A DNA stretch of 64,000 bases from Roseburia_C sp900315735 (GTDB lineage: Bacteria > Bacillota > Clostridia > Lachnospirales > Lachnospiraceae), in assembly GCA_052118425.1 (NCBI GenBank), contig JBQKHF010000015.1. One strand, 5' to 3'. The position numbers and the translations under genes are program-made. This document shows, piece after piece, positions 8,068 through 16,551 of this stretch; within the stretch, counting starts at the first letter, position 1, and each line of letters begins with the position of its first letter. Under the pieces are notes generated by a model that made no database searches, was not told the origin of the DNA, and saw nothing but the letters and a program-made list of their open reading frames with translations.

Positions 8068-9779
8068 GGGAAAAAGTACGTTATTCTAAGAGATATGTAG
8101 TATTTACGCTACTTTTGGTTCTTGCATTGATACTGAAATTTGCCAATTTTAAAGGCGTGACCGAAGAAATCGGGCAGTTCCGTGGCGCAGATTTGCAGAG
8201 CAGCGACTGGAACCCTCTGATTGCAAAGAGCATCAATGAGAAGAATCTTACGGTAGCGATTGATAATAAAGTATATACCAACAAGGACAATGGAATCTAT
8301 ATGGATGAAAATCTGAACCTGATGGTGCCATTGGATTTGATTCGGGACAGTTATAACTGCAGCGTGCATCTTTACGATGACACGGCTCTTTTGATAGAAA
8401 AATATTCAGACAGCCTGTGGATGAGTTTGGATGATCCGGAAGTACAGATAAATGATGAGGAGGAAAACTTTTCTTCTGCACTGACACGGATTGGTGACCG
8501 CTATTATGTGCCGGCAGAAGTCATTTCTTCGAAGCTTGGTTATTCTTATGCCTGGGATGTCAATAAAAATGAAGCAGTGGTGGTAAATACTTCTTCTGAG
8601 ACAAGCATTCTGCCATCGCATTATGATTTGAGGGAGAGAGGAAGAGCACCGCAGGTGAAGAACCAGGGAAATAAGGGAACCTGTTGGGCAGCATCTTCTC
8701 TGGCAGCACTGGAATCTTCGCTGCTTCCGGAAGAAAATTATGTATTTTCTACCGATAACATGAGCCTTGGAAACAGCTTTGGCTTAGGTCAGAATGATGG
8801 TGGAGAGTATACCATGAGTCTGGCATATCTGACAGCATGGCAGGGACCGGTATTGGAAAAGGACGACCCGTATGATGGGGAACTTACAAAGAATTTAGCT
8901 CCGGTCAAACATGTGCAGGAAGCGCAGATTATTGAAAGTAAGGATTTGGAGAAGATTAAAGAGGCAGTTTTTAAATATGGTGCAGTAGAGACTTCTATTT
9001 ACAGTACACTGCAGAATGTCAACAGCCGTTCCGAATATTTTAATCAGGAGACCAATTCCTATTGCTATGTCGGCTTAGAAAAACCGAATCATGACGTGGC
9101 AATTATTGGCTGGGATGACAGTTATGCCAAAGAAAATTTCCCGGGAGATTTAGAGGGAGACGGTGCATTTATCTGCCAGAACAGCTGGGGAAAAGATTTT
9201 GGAGACAACGGAGTATTCTATGTCTCTTATTATGATACCAATGTAGGAATTCATAATCTGGTTTATACCGGAGTAGAAGATACCGATAATTATGATACGA
9301 TTTATCAGTCCGATTTGTGTGGCTGGGTCGGTCAGCTTGGATACAACCGTGATACCATTTACGGAGCAAATGTATATACTGCAGAAAGTAATGAGAATTT
9401 AGAGGCAGCAGGCTTCTATGCAACCGGAAAAAATACGGAATATGAAGTATATGTAGTAAAGGATTATGATGGAAGGGAAAGCCTGTCCAAACGGCAGCAG
9501 GTAGCTTCCGGAAAGTTTGACAATGCAGGCTTCTATACCGTTACTTTTGATAAGAAAATTGCAGTGAACAAGGGAGAAAAGTTTGCCATTGTACTGATGG
9601 TAAAGACGCCGGATTCTGTGCATCCGATGGCAATTGAATATAAGGCGGATGAGACTACCAGAAATGTAGACCTTTCTGATGGAGAAGGATATATCAGTAC
9701 CAACGGCAAGAGCTGGGAAAATGTAGAAGAAACCCAATCTGCAAATCTTTGTATTAAGGCATATGCGAAAGAAAGGTAA
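8064..9779 (+). CDS. secreted papain-like (C1) cysteine protease with lectin-like domain
   Basis: A 571-aa protein starting at GTG, coupled to the preceding gene. Residues 11-27 form a signal peptide or anchor. A copper-amine-oxidase-N-like domain follows (about 65-175: VYTNKDNGIYMDENLNLMVP and RIGDRYYVPAEVISSKLGY). Next is a C1A peptidase domain with Gln201, catalytic Cys207 (GTCWAASS), His343 (PNHDVAIIGW) and Asn373 (CQNSWG). After about residue 405 there is a lectin-like beta domain typical of clostridial C1 proteases. It probably acts at the cell surface on peptides or wall protein. Confidence 0.88.
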   Translation: MREKVRYSKRYVVFTLLLVLALILKFANFKGVTEEIGQFRGADLQSSDWNPLIAKSINEKNLTVAIDNKVYTNKDNGIYMDENLNLMVPLDLIRDSYNCSVHLYDDTALLIEKYSDSLWMSLDDPEVQINDEEENFSSALTRIGDRYYVPAEVISSKLGYSYAWDVNKNEAVVVNTSSETSILPSHYDLRERGRAPQVKNQGNKGTCWAASSLAALESSLLPEENYVFSTDNMSLGNSFGLGQNDGGEYTMSLAYLTAWQGPVLEKDDPYDGELTKNLAPVKHVQEAQIIESKDLEKIKEAVFKYGAVETSIYSTLQNVNSRSEYFNQETNSYCYVGLEKPNHDVAIIGWDDSYAKENFPGDLEGDGAFICQNSWGKDFGDNGVFYVSYYDTNVGIHNLVYTGVEDTDNYDTIYQSDLCGWVGQLGYNRDTIYGANVYTAESNENLEAAGFYATGKNTEYEVYVVKDYDGRESLSKRQQVASGKFDNAGFYTVTFDKKIAVNKGEKFAIVLMVKTPDSVHPMAIEYKADETTRNVDLSDGEGYISTNGKSWENVEETQSANLCIKAYAKER

Positions 9780-9790
9780 GTTAGAGCGGG

Positions 9791-10870
9791 ATGGAAGAGA
9801 AAGTTATTAAAGCAGCTACCGTGATTGTCACTGCCATAAGCATTATTGTGGCAGGAACACTGCTGTTTTTTCCACAACTTCATATCCGGGCAGAGGAAAA
9901 CAGGGAACTTCGGGCACAGGAAGCCATAGAGCGCAAGGAAAATATGGATGCGCTGGAAATGCTGCAGTATAATACTGCAAATGTAGACAGTCAGGATGGC
10001 ATCAGCTTTGATCAGCAGCTTCGTATTGCGTTGCCGGAAAATGTGACACCGGAGGACGTCAGTGTAGAAAATGACTATCTGACCCAGACCATTACCATTA
10101 AGATTCCGGGAGCAGATGAGAATTATCTTTATAACTATCCAATGATAGGAAAGAGCTATCATATTGATAATCTGACTTATGAAAGTGAGTCGGAATATGG
10201 TGTAATTGAGATTTCTTTAGACAGTGTGGTGGAATTGCAGAAGACATCCGATGAGCATTATATTTATATGGATTTTTTGACACCACATGAAGTCTATGAT
10301 AAAGTTGTGGTAATAGATGCAGGACATGGTGGAAATGCACCGGGAGCCACGAAGCAAGGCATTAATGAGAAAGATATAGACCTTGCCATAGTGCTTAAAG
10401 TAAAGGAATTATTTGATGAAGCAGGAGATGAGAGCGTCGGAGTCTACTATACGAGAACGGATGACAGCAATCCAAGTCTCGAACAGCGTGTAGATATGGC
10501 AAATAAAGCCGGGGCAGACCTCTTTATCAGCGTACATAATAATTCCACCAAGAGTGGAAGAATGTCCAGTATCAACGGAACAGCAGTCATGTATGATGAA
10601 GAGAAAGCTTCCGAGGAAAAGGGCAGCATGCAGCTGGCTCAGATTTGCTTAGAAGAAATGACATCAGCGTTAGGAAGTACCAATAAGGGAATTGTAAAAG
10701 GACACGAGATTTATATTATACGAACAGCAGAGATGCCGGTAGCATTGATAGAAGTAGGCTTTATGACAAATCAGGATGAGCTGAATGAGCTGAATGATGA
10801 TGCATATCAGAAAGAGGCAGCGCAGGCAATTTACAATGCCATTTACCGGGCATTCCAGGAGGGATATTAA
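9791..10870 (+). CDS. N-acetylmuramoyl-L-alanine amidase (Amidase_3) with AMIN-like region
   Basis: A 359-aa protein. An N-terminal transmembrane helix (about 8-28) precedes an AMIN-like beta region (about 60-160), which usually targets peptidoglycan. The C-terminal zinc amidase domain starts at VVVIDAGHGG (first zinc His), continues with ISVHNNS (second His) and ends with the catalytic ALIEVGFMTN. It cleaves the bond between MurNAc and the stem peptide during growth, division or sporulation. It lies 11 bases after the secreted protease, so the two surface proteins are probably made together. Confidence 0.88.
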   Translation: MEEKVIKAATVIVTAISIIVAGTLLFFPQLHIRAEENRELRAQEAIERKENMDALEMLQYNTANVDSQDGISFDQQLRIALPENVTPEDVSVENDYLTQTITIKIPGADENYLYNYPMIGKSYHIDNLTYESESEYGVIEISLDSVVELQKTSDEHYIYMDFLTPHEVYDKVVVIDAGHGGNAPGATKQGINEKDIDLAIVLKVKELFDEAGDESVGVYYTRTDDSNPSLEQRVDMANKAGADLFISVHNNSTKSGRMSSINGTAVMYDEEKASEEKGSMQLAQICLEEMTSALGSTNKGIVKGHEIYIIRTAEMPVALIEVGFMTNQDELNELNDDAYQKEAAQAIYNAIYRAFQEGY

Positions 10871-10871
10871 G

Positions 10872-11471
10872 ATGAATAAAATTATATTTGCAACGGGAAA
10901 TAAGGACAAGATGAAAGAAATCCGCATGATTTTATCGGATCTTGATGTAGAGATTCTTTCCATGAAAGAAGCGGGAATCAGCGTGGATATTGAAGAAAAT
11001 GGAACTACTTTTGAAGAAAATGCACTGATTAAGGCAAAAGCTGTGGCAGCATATACAGATGCCATTGTTTTAGCAGATGATTCAGGTCTGGAAATTGATT
11101 ATCTGAATAAGGAACCGGGTGTATATTCTGCCCGTTATATGGGAGAAGATACCTCTTATACCATAAAGAACCAGAATCTATTAGACCGCCTGAATGGAGT
11201 ACCAAAGGAACAGCGGACTGCACGCTTCGTATGTGCAATTGCTGCTGTATTGCCGGATAAAGAAACCCTGGTGACCCGTGGAACAATAGAGGGATATATT
11301 GGATTTGAACCACAGGGAGAGAATGGATTTGGCTATGATCCAATCTTTTATGTGGATGAATATAACTGCTCTACAGCAAGTTTACCACCGGATAAGAAGA
11401 ATGAAATGAGCCACCGTGGAAAAGCCTTACGTGCAATGAAAGAAGCACTCATGGGAAAAGGTTTATCATAA
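10872..11471 (+). CDS. rdgB: XTP/dITP diphosphatase (RdgB/HAM1 family)
   Basis: A 199-aa protein beginning MNKIIFATGNKDKMKEI, the canonical start of the family. It includes the substrate and metal motifs FEENALIKAKA, ADDSGLEID and GFGYDPIF, and the C-terminal SHRGKAL. It hydrolyses non-canonical nucleotides such as XTP and dITP to monophosphates, keeping them out of DNA and RNA. ATG 10872 is one base after the amidase stop and is preceded by AGGAGGGATATTAAG, which selects this start over an upstream in-frame ATG. Confidence 0.95.
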   Translation: MNKIIFATGNKDKMKEIRMILSDLDVEILSMKEAGISVDIEENGTTFEENALIKAKAVAAYTDAIVLADDSGLEIDYLNKEPGVYSARYMGEDTSYTIKNQNLLDRLNGVPKEQRTARFVCAIAAVLPDKETLVTRGTIEGYIGFEPQGENGFGYDPIFYVDEYNCSTASLPPDKKNEMSHRGKALRAMKEALMGKGLS

Positions 11472-11484
11472 AAGGAAGATAAAG

Positions 11485-11994
11485 ATGAGAGTATTAATTG
11501 TAAGTGATACCCATAAGAAACATGCAAATCTGATAACGATTATGGAAAAAGAAAGACCTTTTGACCGGATGATTCATCTGGGAGATGCAGAAGGTTATGA
11601 GGATTATATTGCGGAACTGGCAGGATGTCCTCTGGACATTGTGGCAGGAAATAATGACTTTTTCTCCGAACTTCCGAAAGAAAAGGAAATTGAAATCGGA
11701 GGATTAAAGGCATTGATTACCCATGGACACTATTATTATGTTTCTGCCGGTCTTGAGGATATCAAGAAAGAGGCAAGGGGAAGAGGCATGGATATTGTAA
11801 TGTTCGGACACACCCACAGACCGATTATTGAAAAGGATCATGGGGTAGTGGCATTGAATCCGGGCAGCACATCTTATCCTCGTCAGGATGGTCATCTGCC
11901 ATCTTATATTATGATGGAAATCGATGCAAATGGTACTCCTGACTATCAACTCAAGTATCTTTCCGAAGAAGAAAAAAGCCCCAAACCCTTATAA
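11485..11994 (+). CDS. YfcE/MJ0936-type metallophosphoesterase
   Basis: A 169-aa calcineurin-like phosphoesterase with the full set of metal ligands: SDTHKK, HLGDAE, AGNNDFF, THGHYY and FGHTHRP. Family members hydrolyse phosphodiesters such as bis-pNPP or 2',3'-cyclic nucleotides; the physiological substrate is unknown. It follows rdgB by 13 bases with an AAGGAAG ribosome binding site. rdgB and a yfcE-like gene are commonly paired in Firmicutes. A short hairpin GCCCCAA/TTGGGGC overlaps the stop codon and may end the operon. Confidence 0.9.
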   Translation: MRVLIVSDTHKKHANLITIMEKERPFDRMIHLGDAEGYEDYIAELAGCPLDIVAGNNDFFSELPKEKEIEIGGLKALITHGHYYYVSAGLEDIKKEARGRGMDIVMFGHTHRPIIEKDHGVVALNPGSTSYPRQDGHLPSYIMMEIDANGTPDYQLKYLSEEEKSPKPL

Positions 11995-12049
11995 ATTGGG
12001 GCAAAATTCGGAGTTGTAAAAATTTTTTGAAAAAATTTGAAAATAAATG

Positions 12050-12078
12050 TTGACAATTGGTACATGCTATAATATAAT
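12050..12078 (+). promoter_or_regulatory. consensus promoter of the second tRNA operon
   Basis: TTGACA at 12050-12055, exactly 17 bases of spacer, and TATAAT at 12073-12078, both perfect sigma-A consensus elements, 40 bases upstream of tRNA-Pro. Confidence 0.92.
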
Positions 12079-12118
12079 ATGTCTTGCGTCACGGAAAAAG
12101 AAATTTAAATAGCGTTGA

Positions 12119-12193
12119 CGGGGTGTGGCTCAGCTTGGCTAGAGCGCCTGGTTTGGGACCAGGAGGTCGCAGGTTCGAATCCTGTCACCCCGA
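12119..12193 (+). tRNA. tRNA-Pro (TGG)
   Basis: Acceptor CGGGGTG/CACCCCG, anticodon stem CCTGG/CCAGG, loop TTTGGGA with anticodon TGG, discriminator A. It is the first gene of the operon. Confidence 0.96.
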
Positions 12194-12199
12194 CTTCAT

Positions 12200-12270
12200 G
12201 CGGGTGTAGTTCAATGGTAGAACACCAGCCTTCCAAGCTGGATACGTGGGTTCGATTCCCATCACCCGCT
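12200..12270 (+). tRNA. tRNA-Gly (TCC)
   Basis: Acceptor GCGGGTG/CACCCGC, anticodon stem CCAGC/GCTGG, loop CTTCCAA with anticodon TCC, discriminator T. Confidence 0.96.
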
Positions 12271-12292
12271 TTCTAATTGGAAAATTAGATAT

Positions 12293-12366
<74 letters not shown>

Positions 12367-12411
12367 TTTTCCCAAAAGGGAAGAGAGACCGCCTGATGGC
12401 CGGAATCTTAT

Positions 12412-12486
12412 GGTGGGTATAGCGCAGTTGGTTAGCGCGCCAGATTGTGGCTCTGGAGGCCCAGGGTTCGAATCCCTGTATCCACC
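12412..12486 (+). tRNA. tRNA-His (GTG)
   Basis: Anticodon stem CCAGA/TCTGG, loop TTGTGGC with anticodon GTG. The extra 5' G at 12412 faces the discriminator C at 12486, the normal tRNA-His identity element. Confidence 0.96.
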
Positions 12487-12522
12487 TTGATGCGATGGTT
12501 AGAGCATCTTTTGTAAAATTGA

Positions 12523-12594
12523 TGGGCTATCGCCAAGCGGTAAGGCACAGCACTTTGACTGCTGCATACGTTGGTTCGAATCCAACTAGCCCAG
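12523..12594 (+). tRNA. tRNA-Gln (TTG)
   Basis: Acceptor TGGGCTA/TAGCCCA, anticodon stem CAGCA/TGCTG, loop CTTTGAC with anticodon TTG, discriminator G. Confidence 0.96.
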
Positions 12595-12664
12595 TTAAGT
12601 TGCTATGTATCTCGAAGAATTCCAAAGGGATTCGGAAAGAGCACTTATCGAACTAAATATGTAT

Positions 12665-12737
12665 GGGATATTAGCTCAGTTGGTAGAGCACTTGACTTTT
12701 AATCAAGTTGTCCGGGGTTCGAATCCCCGATGTCTCA
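12665..12737 (+). tRNA. tRNA-Lys (TTT), integration target
   Basis: Acceptor GGGATAT/ATGTCTC, anticodon stem CTTGA/TCAAG, loop CTTTTAA with anticodon TTT, discriminator A. Its 3' end from the T-arm onward is duplicated at 16552-16575, marking it as the attachment site of the island that follows. The gene itself is intact. Confidence 0.96.
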
Positions 12738-12740
12738 TTA
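12717..12740 (+). repeat. attL: tRNA-Lys side attachment site
   Basis: The 24 bases from GTTCGAATCC through CTCATTA (T-loop, acceptor strand and three bases beyond) recur without mismatch at 16552-16575. Confidence 0.88.
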
Positions 12741-12751
12741 GGAAAAATTGT

Positions 12752-12786
12752 GGAAGTACTGATTTTACAGCACTTCCGCTTTTTTG
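12752..12786 (+). terminator. terminator after tRNA-Lys (island-derived)
   Basis: Stem GGAAGTACTG/CAGCACTTCC (one mismatch) followed by GCTTTTTTG. It lies inside the island, so it replaces the chromosomal terminator that was displaced to 16588. Confidence 0.8.
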
Positions 12787-12809
12787 TTTCTAAAGCATTT
12801 CTATTAGTT

Positions 12810-12830
12810 GTTTACTTTTGTTTACTTTTT
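12810..12830. repeat. left terminal 21-bp repeat, candidate integrase arm site
   Basis: Two tandem GTTTACTTTT-type units, identical over 21 bp to 16476-16496 at the other end of the island. It overlaps the last bases of the integrase gene. Confidence 0.7.
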
Positions 12831-14109
12831 ATTCGAGTAAACATCTCTTGTTAAGAACCTTAACTGCAACAGATAAATCTGTGCCGGTAAAATAGTTCTG
12901 CTTTGCAACTTCCGGTGAGTTACCAAATAATTCAGATGCCATAATAATATTTCCATTTGTTTCATTAACAACATCTGTAATTGCATTTCTACGGAACGAA
13001 TGAGGTCCTTTAACTGTATCTTGTGATATTTCAATACCAAGATTGTCACAGATGCCTTGATAAACATAGTATACAGCCCGATTTGTTATTACACCTGTTT
13101 CTGTGTCGGCAGGAAACAAGTATTTGCTGTTAGGATAATAACTGTCCTGCATCTCTTTTAGTCGCTTTAAAAAGGCTTTCAAATCATTTGTAAGAGGAAA
13201 GTATCTGTCTTTATAGTTCTTGGTATGTGAAACAATAAAGAAATCATTTCCTGATGTAAGCTGTTCTTTACTGATAATGATATATTCATCTGTAATGTCA
13301 GACCATTCAAGCGGTGGTACTTCGCCACGTCTTAAACCCATAAGCATTTGTAATTCTAAAGCCCATGCAGAACATAATTTAGGATTGTTCATCTGCTTCT
13401 TGCGAATCGCTCTCAAAATAGCAGAGACTTCTTTTTTGGTATGTACCCGAGACTCTATCGGTGTATCTGGTACAATCATATTTTTAAAAATCTGAAAGTC
13501 TACACGCTGATATACATTGTCAGTTATCCAGTATTCAGCATAAGCCATATCAAAAACAGATTTTATAATACCACGTAATGATGCAAAAGCTTTTTTCTTT
13601 AAATCATATCGTTGAAGATTAAATAAACAAATATCCTCAACGTCTTTTTTAGTAAGTTCATCAATAGGGGTGCGCTCAAAATCTGTGTCAGAAAAATAGC
13701 GCCGGTAATCAGAGTTGTTTTTTACTTGAGTGTTTTGGGCACTAAGTAACTTTTCTGGATTTTTGATAAACTGCAATTTGCGTTCCTGCACAAGACAGTA
13801 GATTTCCCCAAAGGTCTTTTGGGATTTTGATTCCATATTCTGTTGTAAATGATAATGTTCAAACAGAAATCGTTCTAAGTCGCATTTCTTTTTTCGTGCA
13901 ATTGACTTTCTACCAGATACCCGTGTAGCATCTGCAATAGTGGTATGCCACCTATTGTCAGATTCAGAATAAAAAATAGAATATGGATGCACTTGTGATA
14001 AAATTTTATTCATTAGCTTGTCCTCCGATAAGGACATAGCATCTTCGAAAGAAATTATATCATGCTTGATGTAAAATTGGAGTGTTTCTGTATATTTTTT
14101 TGAATCCAT
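12829..14109 (-). CDS. tyrosine-type site-specific integrase
   Basis: A 426-aa tyrosine recombinase. The N-terminal ~100 residues are a DNA-binding region with an AT-hook-like basic patch (GRKSIARKKK, 67-75). A core-binding SAM-like helical domain spans about 100-205, and the catalytic domain lies beyond 220. Active-site residues visible are Arg260 (MGLRRGEV), His370 and Arg373 (HSFRR) and Tyr406 (QNYF). The usual LGH motif before the tyrosine reads LFGN, so the second His position is Asn. It lies next to attL and reads toward the tRNA, as in many tRNA-targeting islands. Confidence 0.92.
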   Translation of the reverse strand: MDSKKYTETLQFYIKHDIISFEDAMSLSEDKLMNKILSQVHPYSIFYSESDNRWHTTIADATRVSGRKSIARKKKCDLERFLFEHYHLQQNMESKSQKTFGEIYCLVQERKLQFIKNPEKLLSAQNTQVKNNSDYRRYFSDTDFERTPIDELTKKDVEDICLFNLQRYDLKKKAFASLRGIIKSVFDMAYAEYWITDNVYQRVDFQIFKNMIVPDTPIESRVHTKKEVSAILRAIRKKQMNNPKLCSAWALELQMLMGLRRGEVPPLEWSDITDEYIIISKEQLTSGNDFFIVSHTKNYKDRYFPLTNDLKAFLKRLKEMQDSYYPNSKYLFPADTETGVITNRAVYYVYQGICDNLGIEISQDTVKGPHSFRRNAITDVVNETNGNIIMASELFGNSPEVAKQNYFTGTDLSVAVKVLNKRCLLE

Positions 14110-14275
14110 GATAAATACTTGAAAAAGTATCTATCTGGACAGGATAGATAATCATTGTTTTAGTCCTCAATCTTTTTGCTCCTTTCTGTGATTATTTTGA
14201 ATCTATGTAAGAAGTTATTTTGTGGAAATAATAAAATAACTTGGATGAGGGAAGATACAGCCGTATCAGTCAGTC

Positions 14276-14333
14276 GCACATAAGGGGCTAAAATACAGCC
14301 CCTAAGTGCTTTGTGACAGCCTAGACGCTAGGC
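14276..14333. promoter_or_regulatory. paired hairpins upstream of the integrase
   Basis: The first hairpin is GCAC.TAAGGGGC with GCCCCTAAGTGC (14276-14309). The second is GCCTAG-ACG-CTAGGC (14319-14333) followed by GTTTT. They lie about 170-220 bases upstream of the integrase start and could be a leader structure or a protein-binding site. Confidence 0.45.
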
Positions 14334-14841
14334 GTTTTACGAACAAGGAGATAACAAAAGTGGCTGTCTACACTTTACATTTTACACAGATACTTATATA
14401 AATCTTTCAGGAATAAATTGAAAAAATGGGGAACAAAAAAGTGTTCATGCTTTTCAACACGAACACAAGGGAGAGGGAATGAATATGAAGTTGGGAAGGC
14501 TTGTAAATAGCGAGGGGAGAGGGGATAACACAGGACACGGATGTTCGGGGTAATACTAGCCCGAACTCCCCCCTTGCGGGGAATGCGCCGTGGCACTCGG
14601 ACGCTACGCCGTCCTGTTCTCGACCGCTTCACGTCCGTTCCGCTTGTCTGCGCTCCAGAACGCCTGCGTCTGTCCGTGCATGGGCGCATTTACAAATTAA
14701 TGCTTTTTTGAAATTAAATTTTTTCTGTGAGGAAAATGTAAAGTATTTTAGTTTGGGATTGCTTGTGATTGACTTTTTCATGCTGTGCCTCCTTAATAAT
14801 AATGAAAAATAAAATTTATAGTAAATTTAGGGAAGGGCATG

Positions 14842-14873
14842 AAAAAAGGACATCACCACTAGGGTGGATGCCC
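14842..14873 (-). terminator. terminator of the island lipoprotein gene
   Basis: On the minus strand GGGCATC.ACC pairs with GGTGATGTCC and is followed by TTTTTTC, 25 bases after the lipoprotein stop codon. Confidence 0.8.
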
Positions 14874-14897
14874 TTTAATGTATTATGAAAACTTATT

Positions 14898-16361
14898 TTA
14901 GTCTACGTCAAACCCTGTTGCTAAACGCATGTTCTGCTCAAACTCTGGATACTTGTCACCTGGGTAGGTTTTGTCGGTACCCCAGAATGGCTCTGCTCCA
15001 TCATCATTTAAACTTGTTCCGTAGAAGAAGGAATCTGGTCCTGCAACCATTTTTTCTCCTGTGCGTTGGTTGATTGCATAGGAACGTTGGTCACCTGCGG
15101 CTGAACCATAATAGTAGATGAGCCATGCACCATTAGATGCATCTGCGCCTTGTGACTTTGCCCAATCATCTAGTTTAGTAAATTCATCTCCATTTCCTTC
15201 AATACCTTCTAATACTGAATCCAAATAGTCATTGTCAGCATCTAACGCTTCTTCAACTGTTAGACCTTCTGAGTTGGTGGCTTCTGGAGTGCCATCTTTG
15301 TTTGTTACAAACAATGAATTTCCGTAGGATGTCTCAACTGCATCAATGAAAAGATTGATGGCTTCGGATTTGGTGATTGCTTCGTCCCAGTTGAGGGTAT
15401 CTTCGGTTATGAAGCCAAGGGCTACTGCTCTTGCTAGGGTTTGGTACATTTCTGTTGGTAAACCATTCTCTGGGTTGTTTAGTGCCTCTTGGAAAGTGAT
15501 GTCTCCACCATCTTTGATATTTGTTAAACTCAAATCATCTGATAGTGTTTCATCTTCTTTTCCTGCGTCTGCCATGCGCTGTGCATATGCATCACCATAA
15601 ATGCATTTTGTTAACATGTAAATGTATTCACCACGTGACATTGTGGTGTTGAATGTTTTGTCATTCAAGCCATTCTCTGTGTTGAGGTAGGTGTATTCAT
15701 CCATTGGTGCTGCGAAGTTGGTGTATTGTGATTCGCCGACTACTGTGGTGAAGGCTTCATCCTCTACTGGGCTTCCCTCTAACTCTTGTCCTTTTACTAC
15801 ACTTACTGGGGTTGTGGCTCTCATTACTAGGGTCATGGCTTGGGCTCTGCTGATTGTGGCATCACCATCAAACTGTCCTTCTGTTTGGTCTGGTAGGAGT
15901 TCGAAGTAGGCATTGATTACTGCTGCAACTCCTTGATTATCTTCAATATCTGTGTATTCATTGTTGGCTATCTCTTCAATTTTTGAGCTCTGCTCTGCAT
16001 CTCTGATGTAGCTGATTGTGAAATTGGTGTTACCAAGTGCATTGAATAAGGTGTTGTTCTGGTTTCTATCTCCATTTTCATCTGTGTAAACTACTCCACT
16101 CTTTGTTCCGTCATCTTCTGTTGTTATACCAAGTAAGTCCTCAAATGCTGAACGAAGTTCTGGATGGGTTTCTAAGGATGCGAGTTGGAGCCATGGGAGA
16201 AGTTCTACTTTGGATTCCTCTGTTCCCTCTGTAATTTCGGATTCAATGGCTGTTGTTTCAATTGTCTCTGAGTTCTCTGGTGAATCAGCGGATTTACAAC
16301 CAGATAATAGAGTTGCTGATATTGTTAATATTGATAATAAAGATAATGTTTTTCTTTTCAT
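14898..16361 (-). CDS. island-borne lipoprotein with S-layer-homology-like repeats
   Basis: A 487-aa protein. MKRK, a hydrophobic stretch and the lipobox LLSGC (Cys22) mark a lipoprotein signal. A Thr/Glu-rich linker follows (about 25-53). The body has at least two segments resembling SLH motifs: FDGDATISRAQAMTLVMRA near 165-183 and a TMSRGEYIYMLTK segment near 240-255. A third weak one (ITKSEAINLFIDAVET) lies near 335. The mature protein is strongly acidic. A surface or wall-associated role is likely; no enzyme motif is visible. AGGAGG lies 7 bases before the ATG. It is the only cargo gene of the island. Confidence 0.75.
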   Translation of the reverse strand: MKRKTLSLLSILTISATLLSGCKSADSPENSETIETTAIESEITEGTEESKVELLPWLQLASLETHPELRSAFEDLLGITTEDDGTKSGVVYTDENGDRNQNNTLFNALGNTNFTISYIRDAEQSSKIEEIANNEYTDIEDNQGVAAVINAYFELLPDQTEGQFDGDATISRAQAMTLVMRATTPVSVVKGQELEGSPVEDEAFTTVVGESQYTNFAAPMDEYTYLNTENGLNDKTFNTTMSRGEYIYMLTKCIYGDAYAQRMADAGKEDETLSDDLSLTNIKDGGDITFQEALNNPENGLPTEMYQTLARAVALGFITEDTLNWDEAITKSEAINLFIDAVETSYGNSLFVTNKDGTPEATNSEGLTVEEALDADNDYLDSVLEGIEGNGDEFTKLDDWAKSQGADASNGAWLIYYYGSAAGDQRSYAINQRTGEKMVAGPDSFFYGTSLNDDGAEPFWGTDKTYPGDKYPEFEQNMRLATGFDVD

Positions 16362-16475
16362 GGAACGTCCTCCTAGGTAAACATGGTATTATAGTAACAT
16401 AAAATTGAATATCTTAAAAGATGAAGTAATAGAGTGCGGGGGAAAATGATTATTTAATGTTTGGGTAATCAAAAT

Positions 16476-16496
16476 GTTTACTTTTGTTTACTTTTT
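16476..16496. repeat. right terminal 21-bp repeat, candidate integrase arm site
   Basis: Identical over 21 bp, and in the same orientation, to 12810-12830. It lies 56 bases inside attR. No coding function was found here. Confidence 0.7.
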
Positions 16497-16551
16497 CATT
16501 TTTGAAGATACTACATCCTTGATTTTACTGATGTTTTTTAGTTCCTGTAAA

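Larger units (their letters stand above)
14110..14897. other. 788-bp non-coding region of the island
   Basis: This separates the integrase start from the 3' end of the lipoprotein gene. It contains the two hairpins at 14276-14333, an AT-rich part, a conspicuously GC-rich stretch at about 14540-14695 unlike the rest of the window, and the lipoprotein terminator at 14842. Within the GC-rich part, GTTCGGG (14543) pairs with CCCGAAC (14560). No convincing ORF was found. The GC-rich piece may be a remnant of a transfer-origin region of a larger element, but that is inference. Confidence 0.5.

Noticed and set aside
14375..14689. Arg/Pro-rich 104-aa ORF on the minus strand in the GC-rich part of the island
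   Set aside because: It results from open frames in a GC-rich block, has atypical composition and no ribosome binding site.
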